Positions 6,599 to 15,128 of a stretch of DNA of 43,508 bases are shown here, piece by piece. A program made the position numbers and the translations under genes. The stretch comes from an uncultured Clostridia bacterium (lineage in GTDB: Bacteria; Bacillota; Clostridia; Saccharofermentanales; Saccharofermentanaceae): positions 1 to 43,508 of the forward strand of contig CAMZBB010000011.1 of NCBI GenBank assembly GCA_947304405.1. Direction: 5' to 3'. The notes below the pieces were generated by a model. That model did no database searches and had not been told where the DNA came from. It saw only the letters and a list, made by a program, of their open reading frames with translations. Each line of letters begins with the position of its first letter. Position 1 is the stretch's first letter.

Positions 6599-7906
6599 TT
6601 ATTCAGCCTTGTTTTTCCAGTAAGAATCGACCAGAACCTTGAGTTCATCCTGCTCCTCATGAGCAACATAGAAGTCTGCCAATATCTGTTCCGTCTCATC
6701 ACTTCTGTTATCCAGTAAGAACAGCAATGCCGAACGCACACGGCCGTGTTTGTTGCGGTCATCGCCTTTTCTTAAGATATCGGCAGCAAGTTTATAAGCC
6801 TTGTCATGATCCGTCAGAGCCAGATAACTGATCACAGCCTCAAGATAACTGTCAGCTTCATCCGTATTTTCATCAAGCAGCGTTCTTATGGCGGCATCAT
6901 CTGTTTCAGGCAGAGATCCCTTGATATTCCCGCCGGGATTCATCAGGAACATAATATCTTTTATGGCCGGATATTTATCGGGACCATAATGTATGGGTTT
7001 TTCTATGAGGTCAAACTTTTGAACGGGTTGCTCTTCCTTCTTTCCGTCTCCGTAAATATCAAGGTAGCGCATACCCGGTTCCGCATCAGTTTCAATGCCC
7101 GCAAAATAAACAGTCATTATGTCAGGATTGATCTGCCTCAGATCACGCCCTCTTTTAAGCTGCTCTTGTGAAACCCTGCATCCGTCAGCGCGGATTATCG
7201 TAAGACACCTGACGTATTGTCCCAGATTTGCCGCGGCACATGCTTTGTGATGTCCGTCCAGTATCAGATTCATGAAACCTTCGTAATTGTATGCAAGCAC
7301 TCTTGGCGGATCTTTTTCAGACTTCAACAATTGAGTATAGTATTCCACCCTCTCATCATTGATCAGCGAAGATGATTGTGTAGGATAAAGAAACAACGGA
7401 AAATGTCTTATACTTTTATAATTCCAATTACAGTAGTATTCATCACACACTGAATCGTAGTATTTCAAATCACCGGAAACGTCGTAGAAAAAACTGCCTT
7501 CCCCGTTTGACGGCAAGCATAACGTATCCGCGAGAACATAATAACCGTCACGGAGCAATCCCAGAAGAGGCTTTATCTTTTCTGCAGAATCCTTAATGCT
7601 GACGAATCCGGAATTCATGCATTCTCTTGCAGCCTTAAGTTCCGGACAATCAACGTTCTCGATACCATAACCCGCGGCAAGCATCCCTTTGCATGTCGGA
7701 CATTCGGGGAGCCTGGCCTGCACGAGCGGTTTGCCGTTTATCAGCATTTGAGAGGAATACTCGTAATTCTCATCACCGGAACCGCAGATCGTGCCGATGG
7801 TATTCTTCCCGTTCCTGACCGAGAACATCACAGCGGAACTGCACCACCAGCAGCCGGTGGTATCCAGCTCTCTTAAGATATTTACGTAAGGATTATCAGA
7901 TAACAT
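6599..7906 (-). CDS. Unrecognised cysteine-rich protein with ParB/sulfiredoxin-like DGHHK motif
   Basis: I cannot assign a known family to this 435-residue soluble protein. It has two CxxC pairs (C19/C22 in GCWWCSS, C69/C72 in CPTCKG), a possible zinc or redox site, and further scattered cysteines. Residues 203-239 read like the ParB/sulfiredoxin fold, with DGHHK at 217-221 in the place where such proteins have a DGxHR loop. The C-terminal 120 residues look like helical repeats. It follows murJ by 30 bases and may be the last gene of the proC-to-murJ operon. Its ribosome site is poor. No signal peptide or membrane segment is visible. Confidence 0.6.
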   Translation of the reverse strand: MLSDNPYVNILRELDTTGCWWCSSAVMFSVRNGKNTIGTICGSGDENYEYSSQMLINGKPLVQARLPECPTCKGMLAAGYGIENVDCPELKAARECMNSGFVSIKDSAEKIKPLLGLLRDGYYVLADTLCLPSNGEGSFFYDVSGDLKYYDSVCDEYYCNWNYKSIRHFPLFLYPTQSSSLINDERVEYYTQLLKSEKDPPRVLAYNYEGFMNLILDGHHKACAAANLGQYVRCLTIIRADGCRVSQEQLKRGRDLRQINPDIMTVYFAGIETDAEPGMRYLDIYGDGKKEEQPVQKFDLIEKPIHYGPDKYPAIKDIMFLMNPGGNIKGSLPETDDAAIRTLLDENTDEADSYLEAVISYLALTDHDKAYKLAADILRKGDDRNKHGRVRSALLFLLDNRSDETEQILADFYVAHEEQDELKVLVDSYWKNKAE

Positions 7907-7936
7907 ATTATCTTTTACCGTCGAAAAGACTTGCGT

Positions 7937-9577
7937 TCAGGATGCCGATTTCTTTGCGCCGCGTCCCAATCTGCCCTTGACTTTCTTTATCCAGAAATTC
8001 GCTTCCTGCATCTTCATAAGAATGGCTGCAACGAAATAAACGATCACAGCTGTAATTCCCTTGGCGCAGAATATCGCGAGCTGGCGCGCCTTTCCTCCCT
8101 CTCCCGGAACGAGCCCGTCAAACACATAGCAGACCAAAGCCATTACGGCAGCTGCAGAAAAGGCTTTAATAAGAAATACTACTATACCGTGCGGAGCGAG
8201 TTCCTTGCGTCTGCAGTAAAGAATAGACAGCATGATCATCTGGCAAAGGTTTGTTGCCGAATAAGCAAAAGAAAGCGACAGCGGACCGATTCCCAGATTA
8301 ATAAACAGAATGCAGAACAACGGATTGATGACCAATCCGACTATGCCTGCCAGAAGCGGGATCTTAGTCTGGCCGATAGCGTAGAACGCCTGATTGAAGA
8401 CGTGAATAACGGCTGCAGTGATTATCGCGGAAGAGAAACCAAGGAGGAATACCGCTGCAGTTTCTGCATTCTCATTCGTATATCTTGAAGACCACTGGTA
8501 GATGGCTTTGACCACGTCGATATTCATTACGGCGATAAACGCCGCCGAAGGGATCGATAAGAACAATGCATTTTTCATTGATTTTGAAAGAAGCTTGGAG
8601 CATTCTTCCATCTTTTTCGAACCGTAATCTCCTGCCAGCTGAGGTGTCATGACGGTAGTTATGGCCACTACGAACACCGAATACGGGATCTGCCAAATGG
8701 TCGAAGCATTACGGTAACCATAAATGCTGCCCGCATTAAAACTGTTTGCGAAAAAGTTCAAAACAACGATGTTGATCTGCGTGATCGAAGCGGAAATAAG
8801 TATCGGTATAGCCCTCTTGAAAAGCGCAATGAATTCCTTGTCAACAGGATCGAAAATGAACCTGAACTGCTTCATCTGCTTGAATCCGAACAGATACTGG
8901 CAGATGAAGTAGATAATTGCGGAAACGAGTATGCCTCCCGTTGTCATCATGAGCCTTTGCTGCGTCTGTCCTCCGAAAACTGCAATCGCAACAAGGACAA
9001 GAATGTTATAGATGACCGGGCCGAATGAAGTAATGGTAAACCTTCTGTATGAATTCAAAACACCGTTGCACAGGGCTGCGAGCATGATAAAGAAGATCTG
9101 CGGGAAAAGCAGCTTGGATGCCTGAGAAGCAAGCTGGAGCGTGATGGGATTGGTATTCTTGTTCAGTGCGTATAAAGAATAAAACTGCTCTGAGAATACC
9201 GTTCCCAGTGTGCAGAAAAATATCATGACGACAGATACTACAGAAATGAAGATGCTTACCGTCCTCACGCCCTTCTTCTCATTGCCCGTAGCGAGCTGTG
9301 CCGAAAGGTACGGCGCAACCGTCGAATAGATGGCACCGCCGACGAGGAGATTGTAGAAAAGATCCGGTATGGTGAAGGAAAGAGTAAACGCATCACGGTA
9401 AATATCCGCTGTTGAAGGATCTACTCCGAACCTGTCAGATACTATGATATCCCTTAAAAGACCGGAAGCCTTGGTGATAACAAGACCGATACCAACGATG
9501 AGCGCGGATAACCCGAAGCTCATTCCTTTCTTTTTTCCGCTGTTCGTCACGGCATTGTTCGAAGGATTCTCTGTCAC
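7937..9577 (-). CDS. murJ: Lipid II flippase MurJ (MviN family)
   Basis: MurJ moves the peptidoglycan precursor lipid II across the cytoplasmic membrane. The 546-residue product has the MOP-family arrangement of many hydrophobic segments and the characteristic N-terminus KASGLLRDIIVSDRFG followed by the first cytoplasmic charged residues. The start is GTG at 9577, directly after the TAA stop of the pncC/cinA gene, so translation is probably coupled. It lies downstream of ftsK, linking it with division and wall synthesis. The end is a short lysine-rich tail. Confidence 0.92.
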   Translation of the reverse strand: MTENPSNNAVTNSGKKKGMSFGLSALIVGIGLVITKASGLLRDIIVSDRFGVDPSTADIYRDAFTLSFTIPDLFYNLLVGGAIYSTVAPYLSAQLATGNEKKGVRTVSIFISVVSVVMIFFCTLGTVFSEQFYSLYALNKNTNPITLQLASQASKLLFPQIFFIMLAALCNGVLNSYRRFTITSFGPVIYNILVLVAIAVFGGQTQQRLMMTTGGILVSAIIYFICQYLFGFKQMKQFRFIFDPVDKEFIALFKRAIPILISASITQINIVVLNFFANSFNAGSIYGYRNASTIWQIPYSVFVVAITTVMTPQLAGDYGSKKMEECSKLLSKSMKNALFLSIPSAAFIAVMNIDVVKAIYQWSSRYTNENAETAAVFLLGFSSAIITAAVIHVFNQAFYAIGQTKIPLLAGIVGLVINPLFCILFINLGIGPLSLSFAYSATNLCQMIMLSILYCRRKELAPHGIVVFLIKAFSAAAVMALVCYVFDGLVPGEGGKARQLAIFCAKGITAVIVYFVAAILMKMQEANFWIKKVKGRLGRGAKKSAS

Positions 9578-10057
9578 TTATATCTTCCCTTCCGCCGCCA
9601 TTATCAGCGTCTCAAGCGCACATTCAGCAGTCTTTGTTCTTATATCTGTCCTGGTGCCGGTAAACTCACGTCTGAAAGAACCTGTCTTTCCGCCGCCGCA
9701 GTAACCGAAAAACACTGTTCCGACCGGTTTGCCGGGAAGTTCACCCGAAGGACCCGCAATGCCGGTGACGGCTACCGAATAATCACAACCTATCACCTTG
9801 CAAACGCCTTCCGCCATTGCCTCGGCACATTGAGATGACACTTCGGTATGTTCATCGATCACGGAAGGATCAACACCAAGAACATTTATCTTTACTTCAT
9901 TCGTATAAGAAACGACCGAACCTGAAAAAACAGCAGATGCTCCGGGAACTCCGACCACTTCGGAAGATATCATTCCGCCAGTAAGGCTCTCGGCAAATCC
10001 GAAAGTAAGTCCTTTATCGGTAAATAGTTTAACAACGCGTTCGGCAGTATCGGTCAT
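9578..10057 (-). CDS. CinA C-terminal domain protein, NMN amidohydrolase type
   Basis: The product corresponds to the stand-alone CinA C-terminal domain (PncC), which hydrolyses nicotinamide mononucleotide to nicotinate mononucleotide in NAD recycling. Visible signatures are ESLTGGMISSEVVGVPGAS, SGSVVSYTN and VTGIAGPSG, all near the active site. At 159 residues it lacks the N-terminal molybdopterin-like domain of full-length CinA. It starts one base after the ftsK stop and abuts murJ, so it is embedded in the operon. A competence role cannot be read from the sequence. Confidence 0.9.
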   Translation of the reverse strand: MTDTAERVVKLFTDKGLTFGFAESLTGGMISSEVVGVPGASAVFSGSVVSYTNEVKINVLGVDPSVIDEHTEVSSQCAEAMAEGVCKVIGCDYSVAVTGIAGPSGELPGKPVGTVFFGYCGGGKTGSFRREFTGTRTDIRTKTAECALETLIMAAEGKI

Positions 10058-10058
10058 G

Positions 10059-13058
10059 TCAGCTGTTTCTCGATTTCATCTCAAGCCATTCGGTCTTGGT
10101 AACGAGGATCTTACGGGGCTTACTGCCTTCGAAAGGTCCGATTATCTGTTTTTTCTCAAGTTCATCTATCAGACGCGCAGCACGGGGATAACCGATACCG
10201 AGTCTTCTCTGAAGAACAGAGACCGATGCACTTCCGTATTCTATTACCGTCTCTGCGGCCTGCTCGAAAAGATCGCTGCTGCCGGATCCGCCTCCGGAAG
10301 AACCGTCTGATACCGCTCCGGCATCATTACCTTCTGCAGTCCTGTCGATCTCATTGATGATGTCCTCGTCATACATCGATCCGTAAGCGCTCTTGAGATA
10401 ATCGGCAACCTTCTCGACTTCGGCATCGGAAAGGAAAGCACCCTGACCTCTTAAAGGCTGGGGCGCGCTCATCGGAGCATAGAGCATGTCGCCTTTTCCG
10501 AGCAGCTTCTCGGCACCATACGAATCAAGAATGGTCCTTGAATCGACGCCGGAAGTAACCGCAAATGCGATCCTGGAACCGATATTTGCTTTGATGACAC
10601 CGGTAATGACATCAACTGAAGGTCTCTGCGTCGCGATGAGCAGATGGATTCCCGCGGCTCTTGCCAGGGCTGCGAGCCTTGAGATATAGAGTTCTACTTC
10701 CTTTGCAGCAACGCTCATGAGTTCGGCAAGCTCATCGATAACAAGAAGAATCAGCGGCAGATGTTCGACCTTGGGATCGTTCGCATACTTCTCATTGAAG
10801 CCGCTTATGTTCCTGACCTGTCCTTCCGCGAAAAGCTTGTATCTTCTCTGCATCTCGCAGACAGCCCAGTTAAGTGCTGCAGAGGCTTTCTTCGGATCCG
10901 TGATGACCGGCATGATAAGATGCGGCACTCCGTTATATACCGAAAGTTCAACGACCTTCGGGTCTACGAGGATCATACGCACATCCTTAGGTGAAGAATG
11001 AACCAGGATACTTGTAAGGATGGAATTGATACATACCGACTTACCCGAACCAGTAGAACCCGCGATCATAAGGTGGGGCATTTTCGCGAGGTCACAGTAG
11101 ATAGGCCTTCCGGGGATATCTCTTCCGAGTGCAACAGTCAAAGGAGAAGATGCCCTGAATTCCTTTGTCTCAACAAGTCCTCTGAGATGAACCGGAGAAG
11201 GCTTGTCATTAGGGATCTCAATGCCGATAGCGCTCTTTCCGGGGATCGGAGCTTCGATCCTGATGGAGATCGCGGCCATCGCAAGCATGATATCATTTTC
11301 AAGCTGCGTGACTCTGGATACTTTGGTTCCCGTCTTGAGCGTAAGTTCGAATCTGGTTATTGCAGGACCGTGAGTAATATTCTTGACTTCAGCCTCAATA
11401 CCGAAGCTCTTGAGAGTAGCTTCAAGCTTAAAGGCTTTCTCACGGAGTTTGGCATCGGTATCACCGCTCTCACGGCGGATCTCTTCGGCTGCCAGGCAAG
11501 TGGTGGGTGCAGGTCTGTATCTGCTGAGCCTGCGGTCCAATGCCTTCCTTGCCCTTTCACGCTCCTGCGTCTCCGCAGTAAACTCGACGTGGGGATTAGC
11601 GGGTTTGGCACTCTCTTCATTAGTCTTAAGGATCCTGCCTTCTGTTCTGCTGTAGTTCCCGTTATCCTCATTCTCGGCATTTATGGTTATCCTTCCGGTA
11701 TTGGGAACCGGCTTCTTGCGGGGCATCGAAGCTGAAGCCGAAGGCATATCAAAGTTACTCCCTCCGACAGCACCTATCATGCTTGCATCGACATCGGGAC
11801 GCCTTACCCTGCGCTCTGCTTCATCGGTGTAATCGTAGCCGGTACCTTCTATATCGTCATCAACTTCATAAGGGCTGACGGCATCATCAGCCTCATAACG
11901 CTCATTTTGTATCCTGCGCCTCTCTTCATCAGGCATCAGATCGTAGAAATCCGGTTCCTTACGGTTCGGGTCAAGGAATTCGGGAGTCTTGGCGCGCTTT
12001 CTGTTCATCGTTCCGGGAATGGTCACAGCATCGGCCGTGTATCCGAAATCGGCAGAAGGAGCCTCGGATGTACCCCTGACATTGTATTCCTTCTCATCGT
12101 AGATAAGCTTGTCGGGATCGGCTTTCATGTCAGCACTGTTGTCTCCCGTCATCTTTGCTACATCGACAAAGCCTGTCCTGCTGTCTATGGGCAGCGAAGA
12201 ATCAAAGGCATCCGGCTTGCCGTAAGGCGAAGGGCCGAGAGGCCTTGTGGGATTGCCTGCGGGTCTGCGGCTCCTTGCAGGAACGCCTGATGTAGCGGGC
12301 GCGCTGCTGTCACCGTATATGATCGTGGCGCCCTGACCTGCGGGAGCTCCCTGAGGTCTTACAGGCGGACGGTTATATGCTTCTTTTCCCGAATAAATGG
12401 AATAACCCGGGTCGTTCCTTCTGGTTTCTTTTTTGGCGACTACTGTCTTATAAACCTTGTTGGAAGCCGTGCTTATTGCCTTGTATGTCTTTTTGGCGGT
12501 GGCCTTGAGCGATACGCGGAACACTAATATCACCTGGGTAAAGATGAAGACTACATCAGCGAGGATGGCAATGATCCTTCCCGTCACTTCGTTAAGCGCG
12601 ACCGCTATAGATCCGCCGACCAATCCGCCCGGGAATACCGCAGCCTCTCCGGGTCTGCAGATGATCGACTGGTTGCCGCCGGATTCCCAGAGAGCTCCGA
12701 GTGCCTTTATCGCGGAGACCTTGCCGCCTTCGACCGTGCTGATCTCCTTCAGATAATCGAAATCCATGGTTATCATCGCCAGGAGCGCTGAAAAGCTTAC
12801 GAGCAGCAAAATGACGGATCTTACTCTGATACCCGATACGCCCTGCCTCTTCTCGAAAAAAATATCAAGAGCAGCATAGAGAATGTAAAGCGGGATCACA
12901 TAGGCCATGCAGCCGATCAGACCGAAAAACGTATTCTTTACAAAGCTGCCGATGATGCCCGTCAGACTGCCCGGCAGGTAAAAAATAAGTATGATCGCAG
13001 CAGCAACAAAGAATAGCGCTAATCCTACTGCTTCTTTTTTGACCTCACCTCTGCTCAA
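10059..13058 (-). CDS. ftsK: DNA translocase FtsK/SpoIIIE
   Basis: This ATP-driven DNA pump clears chromosomes from the division septum. It has four or more N-terminal membrane segments (to about residue 185), a long disordered proline- and acid-rich linker (about 200-520), a RecA-like motor with Walker A GSTGSGKS (667-674) and Walker B LILLVIDE (about 769-776), and a C-terminal winged-helix gamma domain (about 930-999) for KOPS-type sequence reading. At 999 residues it is longer than B. subtilis SpoIIIE because of the linker. The start is TTG, supported by AGGAGG eight bases upstream, and it overlaps the nudix stop as TTGA. Confidence 0.95.
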   Translation of the reverse strand: MSRGEVKKEAVGLALFFVAAAIILIFYLPGSLTGIIGSFVKNTFFGLIGCMAYVIPLYILYAALDIFFEKRQGVSGIRVRSVILLLVSFSALLAMITMDFDYLKEISTVEGGKVSAIKALGALWESGGNQSIICRPGEAAVFPGGLVGGSIAVALNEVTGRIIAILADVVFIFTQVILVFRVSLKATAKKTYKAISTASNKVYKTVVAKKETRRNDPGYSIYSGKEAYNRPPVRPQGAPAGQGATIIYGDSSAPATSGVPARSRRPAGNPTRPLGPSPYGKPDAFDSSLPIDSRTGFVDVAKMTGDNSADMKADPDKLIYDEKEYNVRGTSEAPSADFGYTADAVTIPGTMNRKRAKTPEFLDPNRKEPDFYDLMPDEERRRIQNERYEADDAVSPYEVDDDIEGTGYDYTDEAERRVRRPDVDASMIGAVGGSNFDMPSASASMPRKKPVPNTGRITINAENEDNGNYSRTEGRILKTNEESAKPANPHVEFTAETQERERARKALDRRLSRYRPAPTTCLAAEEIRRESGDTDAKLREKAFKLEATLKSFGIEAEVKNITHGPAITRFELTLKTGTKVSRVTQLENDIMLAMAAISIRIEAPIPGKSAIGIEIPNDKPSPVHLRGLVETKEFRASSPLTVALGRDIPGRPIYCDLAKMPHLMIAGSTGSGKSVCINSILTSILVHSSPKDVRMILVDPKVVELSVYNGVPHLIMPVITDPKKASAALNWAVCEMQRRYKLFAEGQVRNISGFNEKYANDPKVEHLPLILLVIDELAELMSVAAKEVELYISRLAALARAAGIHLLIATQRPSVDVITGVIKANIGSRIAFAVTSGVDSRTILDSYGAEKLLGKGDMLYAPMSAPQPLRGQGAFLSDAEVEKVADYLKSAYGSMYDEDIINEIDRTAEGNDAGAVSDGSSGGGSGSSDLFEQAAETVIEYGSASVSVLQRRLGIGYPRAARLIDELEKKQIIGPFEGSKPRKILVTKTEWLEMKSRNS

Positions 13059-13615
13059 ATGCCGAACCTCCTGGCAGCCTTGTAGATAAGTACAAGGGTC
13101 TTTGCATCCTCTATTTTACCGCTTTCAGCCATTTCAAGAGCACTTTTAAGCGGACATTTTACCGTTCTCAGATACTCGTTAGGATCGGGCGTGCCGCCCG
13201 TGTAATGAAGATCCGTAGCGATGTAGAGATTTATTATCTCCGTGCAGTAGCCGGGTGTTGCAGCCATCCTGCCGACATGCTCGATCTTCCCTGCCGTAAA
13301 CCCCGTCTCTTCAGTTATTTCCCTTGCGGCACATGCCAGAGGCTCTTCGCCTGGTTCTACCTTGCCCGCGGGAGCTTCTGTCATGACGGCCTCAAAAGGG
13401 CTCCTGAACTGTTTGACGAAATAGCAGTTCATATCCGAATCAATGGGCAGGATACACGCTCCGCCGTGATGAATGACTATCTCCCTGCGGCTTTCGGCTC
13501 CCTCAGGCGTCGTAATGTTCTTGACCTCAACTTCAAAGACCCTTCCTGAAAACTTGGTCTCTTTGGACACGGTCTTTTCGAAAAGCATGTCATCGGAACA
13601 ATCTATCTTTCCCAT
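13055..13615 (-). CDS. NUDIX hydrolase, ADP-ribose pyrophosphatase type
   Basis: The 186-residue product has a complete Nudix box, G-x5-E-x7-RE-x2-EE-x-G (about residues 84-106), and the N-terminal beta-rich region KFSGRVFEVEVKNI typical of ADP-ribose/ADP-sugar pyrophosphatases of the NudF type. It would hydrolyse ADP-ribose to AMP and ribose-5-phosphate. I start at the ATG at 13615, after the rnhA stop; a longer reading from 13693 runs inside rnhA and adds no homologous sequence. Its stop overlaps the TTG of ftsK. Confidence 0.88.
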   Translation of the reverse strand: MGKIDCSDDMLFEKTVSKETKFSGRVFEVEVKNITTPEGAESRREIVIHHGGACILPIDSDMNCYFVKQFRSPFEAVMTEAPAGKVEPGEEPLACAAREITEETGFTAGKIEHVGRMAATPGYCTEIINLYIATDLHYTGGTPDPNEYLRTVKCPLKSALEMAESGKIEDAKTLVLIYKAARRFGI

Positions 13616-13634
13616 TCCCTTATTTAGCCTCTGA

Positions 13635-14081
13635 TCATTTGAATTTGCGGCTTTCCGCAACAGCGAGCTCATCACACCTGTTATTGAGTTCATCGTCCGC
13701 GTGGCCTTTAACCTTGCTGAACGTCACCTTGTGTGTGGCTGTGAGCACAGCGAGTTCTTTCCAGAGATCCGCATTTGCAACCTCTGCCTTGGCACTGTTC
13801 TTCCAGCCGTTGGTCATCCATTTGGAGAGCCAGTTCTGGTTGAACGCGTTCACGACATATGCACTGTCGCTAAATATCGTAACTTTGCACGGGCGTGTCA
13901 GTGCACGAAGTCCGTTGATCACGCCGGCAAGTTCCATCCTGTTATTGGTGGTCTGGGCCTCACCGCCGGACAGTTCTTTCTTATATTTTCCGGCAATCAG
14001 TATCGCAGCCCAGCCTCCCGGTCCGGGATTGCCCGAGCATGCGCCATCGGTGTATATGGTTACCTCCGAGATCTCACCCAT
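13635..14081 (-). CDS. rnhA: Ribonuclease HI
   Basis: Cleaves the RNA strand of RNA-DNA hybrids. The 148-residue product begins with the typical TDGACSGNPGPGGWA, giving the first catalytic aspartate (D12), then the glutamate in NNRMELAG (E50), the aspartate in FSDSAY (D72) and the final KGHADDELNNRCDELA with a catalytic aspartate. Length is standard for bacterial RNase HI without a hybrid-binding domain. It begins six bases after the proC stop. Confidence 0.94.
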   Translation of the reverse strand: MGEISEVTIYTDGACSGNPGPGGWAAILIAGKYKKELSGGEAQTTNNRMELAGVINGLRALTRPCKVTIFSDSAYVVNAFNQNWLSKWMTNGWKNSAKAEVANADLWKELAVLTATHKVTFSKVKGHADDELNNRCDELAVAESRKFK

Positions 14082-14087
14082 CTGAGA

Positions 14088-14891
14088 TTATTTCCTGCCC
14101 TGCATCTGAAGCGTCTTGTCATAAGCCGCCGTCACAGACTTGATGACCGCATTGCGGAAACCGTTCTCCTCAAGGGCCATAACGCCAGCGATCGTAGTTC
14201 CTCCGGGCGAACACACCATATCCTTAAGGACTGCGGGATTCGTTCCGGTATCAAGGCAGAGTTTGCCTGAACCCATAACCGTTCCGGCAGCTATCTTGAG
14301 CGCGTCATCACGCTTAATGCCGAGGCTTACTGCCGCATCAGCCATAGCCTCGATGAAGAGCATGACGTATGCAGGACCAGTTCCCGATACGCAACCGATG
14401 GCATCAAGCGTCTTCTCATCGCAAAGGATGGAGGTGCCGCACGTATCCAGAAGTTCTTTAACAAACTTAGTCTCATCTTCCGAAAGGCCTACGGGACAAA
14501 CGGCGGAAACGCCGCAACCCACCTGAGCGGGAGTATTGGGCATTATCCTTACGAACTTTCTTCCGCTTCCCAATATGCCTGCGATCCTCTCGCATGTAAC
14601 TGCCGCGGCGATCGAAAGAACGATAGCACCGTCTTTGAGGCACTCGCTGACGTCCGTAAGAGCGGGATCAAAATGCTGCGGCTTAACTGCCATAAGAACA
14701 TAATCAGCATCCTTGACGCAGGTCTGAACGCTCCCCGCAGTATTGCATCCGAGTTCAGAGGCGCATTTATCCATTGCCTCGAGCCTTACGTCAAAGCAAT
14801 AAGCATCGGAAGCCTTTATCGCTCCGCCCCTGATGAAGCCGCCAAGAAGAGCCTTGCCCATGTTGCCAGTACCGATAACAGCAAGTTTCAT
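14088..14891 (-). CDS. proC: Pyrroline-5-carboxylate reductase
   Basis: Catalyses the last step of proline synthesis, reducing pyrroline-5-carboxylate with NAD(P)H. The N-terminal Rossmann motif IGTGNMGKALLGGF and the C-terminal signature GTTIAGVMALEENGFR with the upstream SGTGPAYVM block are present. The 267-residue length matches the family. AAAGGAG lies upstream of the ATG, and a consensus promoter is found about 50 bases upstream. It appears to be the first gene of the operon running to murJ or beyond. Confidence 0.95.
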   Translation of the reverse strand: MKLAVIGTGNMGKALLGGFIRGGAIKASDAYCFDVRLEAMDKCASELGCNTAGSVQTCVKDADYVLMAVKPQHFDPALTDVSECLKDGAIVLSIAAAVTCERIAGILGSGRKFVRIMPNTPAQVGCGVSAVCPVGLSEDETKFVKELLDTCGTSILCDEKTLDAIGCVSGTGPAYVMLFIEAMADAAVSLGIKRDDALKIAAGTVMGSGKLCLDTGTNPAVLKDMVCSPGGTTIAGVMALEENGFRNAVIKSVTAAYDKTLQMQGRK

Positions 14892-14931
14892 ATCGATCCG
14901 CTCCTTTTATTATTTATAATACAGTGGTCTA

Positions 14932-14960
14932 AATATACCATTGACCTTGACAGAGTGCAA
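14932..14960 (-). promoter_or_regulatory. Promoter of the proC operon
   Basis: On the minus strand, -35 TTGCAC (14955-14960) and -10 TATATT (14932-14937) are separated by 17 bases. It physically overlaps the divergent tRNA-Trp promoter, so the two polymerases should exclude each other. Confidence 0.7.
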
Positions 14961-14975
14961 ACCAACGATTAAACT
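14947..14975 (+). promoter_or_regulatory. Promoter of tRNA-Trp
   Basis: On the plus strand, -35 TTGACA (14947-14952, perfect) and -10 TAAACT (14970-14975) are separated by 17 bases. Transcription would begin near 14982, eight bases before the tRNA. Confidence 0.7.
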
Positions 14976-14989
14976 AACATACGTTTTAC

Positions 14990-15063
14990 AGGGGTATAGT
15001 TTAGTGGTAAAACGAGGGTCTCCAAAACCTTTGATGTGGGTCCGATTCCTACTACCCCTGCCA
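14990..15063 (+). tRNA. tRNA-Trp (anticodon CCA)
   Basis: A 74-base cloverleaf can be folded by hand. The acceptor stem pairs AGGGGTA with TACCCCT, the anticodon arm is AGGGT-CTCCAAA-ACCTT with anticodon CCA at 15022-15024, the T arm is GTGGG-TCCGATT-CCTAC, and the discriminator is G. The terminal CCA is encoded. A promoter precedes it and a strong terminator follows. Confidence 0.95.
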
Positions 15064-15070
15064 AATCAAA

Positions 15071-15108
15071 ACCGCCTTCAGCATTGAAGGCGGTTTTTGT
15101 TTTTGTTT
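15071..15108 (+). terminator. Intrinsic terminator after tRNA-Trp, probably bidirectional
   Basis: ACCGCCTTC and GAAGGCGGT form a 9 bp stem with loop AGCATT, followed on the plus strand by TTTTGTTTTTG. On the minus strand the same stem is followed by TTTTGATTT and can end the message of the acidic membrane-protein gene. Confidence 0.9.
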
Positions 15109-15128
15109 GTATTGTTATCAGAATGTAA

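Noticed and set aside
7931..8488. Long open frame on the plus strand inside murJ
   Set aside because: It is antisense to a clear murJ, has no ribosome site and no recognisable domain.
9578..10057. Full competence-damage protein CinA
   Set aside because: Only the C-terminal domain is encoded and no upstream half is in frame within the ftsK-murJ interval.
10998..11735. 245-codon open frame on the plus strand inside ftsK
   Set aside because: Opposite to the well-supported FtsK motor; arises from GC-rich codon bias.
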